From NCBI GenBank assembly GCA_002929055.1, contig PERY01000010.1:20046-84045 (forward strand): DNA of 64,000 nt, read 5' to 3'. This DNA comes from Methylocystis sp. Its GTDB lineage: Bacteria; Pseudomonadota; Alphaproteobacteria; Rhizobiales; Beijerinckiaceae. Shown here piece after piece: positions 63,854 through 64,000 of the stretch. How positions within the stretch are numbered: the first letter of the stretch is position 1; every line of letters begins with the position of its first letter. The notes beneath the pieces are model-generated. The model was not told where the DNA came from. It ran no database searches and saw only the letters and a list, made by a program, of their open reading frames with translations. A program made the translations under genes and the position numbers.

Positions 63854-64000
63854 TGCCCAATGGCCATTTTCCAAAGGGCGAAGTTCTGGCTCCCCCTCGG
63901 CGTTGATCTGAGTAGTTCCCCAATTGCCGCCGGTCTTCGACAAAAAGACATACCCTGGGTCTGTCAGCTTCCGATCTACATGCGAGCCGCCATCTTGCGA
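63797..64000 (-). CDS. Possible partial gene running off the right edge
   Basis: An open minus-strand frame enters from the window edge and stops at 63797. It gives 67 residues that read like a real protein (DPGYVFLSKTGGNWG, PLENGHWASMRQIGWELDES). No domain recognised. It overlaps the end of the second passenger gene by 57 bp, so the two may be convergent ends, or one may be spurious. Confidence 0.35.
   Translation of the reverse strand, partial: SQDGGSHVDRKLTDPGYVFLSKTGGNWGTTQINAEGEPELRPLENGHWASMRQIGWELDESLKRAGL

Overview
The window is 64 kb of high-GC DNA that is almost fully coding. The gene neighbourhoods point to an alphaproteobacterium of the order Hyphomicrobiales (Rhizobiales): SURF1-thrC, hisG-hisZ, SRP RNA-dnaX-ybaB-recR, a Rhizobiales-type HU gene, DUF3126, a NUDIX-winged-helix NAD regulator beside tag, and an RcGTA-type gene transfer agent. 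A Methylocystis/Methylosinus-like or Beijerinckiaceae-like host fits the mix of a metallophore-type MNIO locus and a group 3b hydrogenase. No diagnostic gene such as a methane monooxygenase is present, so this is inference.

Layout. 1-16.4 kb is mostly housekeeping: the end of surf1, thrC, an acetyltransferase, a WecG-type glycosyltransferase, hisZ-hisG, a hemerythrin-like protein, a DUF4239 protein, SRP RNA, dnaX-ybaB-recR, a Tat-exported DsbA-like protein, an HPP protein, rpsD, two envelope proteins and rpsA. 16.8-19.5 kb is a compact locus of three secreted Cys-rich peptides (two of them tandem paralogues), a DUF692 multinuclear non-heme iron oxidase (MNIO) and a DUF2063 partner. This is the layout of a peptide-modifying, probably copper-handling RiPP system, and it is the most novel-looking part of the window. 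An HU-family gene follows.

20.2-25.1 kb encodes a complete soluble group 3b [NiFe] hydrogenase: Fe-S subunit, a cNMP-binding-domain protein without an HTH, flavin/NAD(P) subunit, small and large catalytic subunits, and maturation protease. 25.1-33.6 kb holds carbon metabolism: galK-galT, a GH2 glycosidase, ATP-type PEP carboxykinase and a pyruvate/indolepyruvate-decarboxylase-like ThDP enzyme. tRNA-Tyr lies at 33.7 kb. 33.9-45.0 kb holds envelope proteins (Gly-rich, DUF882, PsiF-like, lipoprotein), the tag-HD-phosphatase-NUDIX gene row, and an OmpR/PhoQ-type two-component system with a PepSY protein.

45.1-62.3 kb, all on the minus strand, is an apparently complete gene transfer agent structural cluster. 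It runs in canonical order from small terminase to the TIM-barrel tail hub, then a DUF2793 fibre and a candidate lysis module. An IS1595-type element with two passenger genes abuts its promoter-proximal end, and a possible partial gene runs off the right edge.
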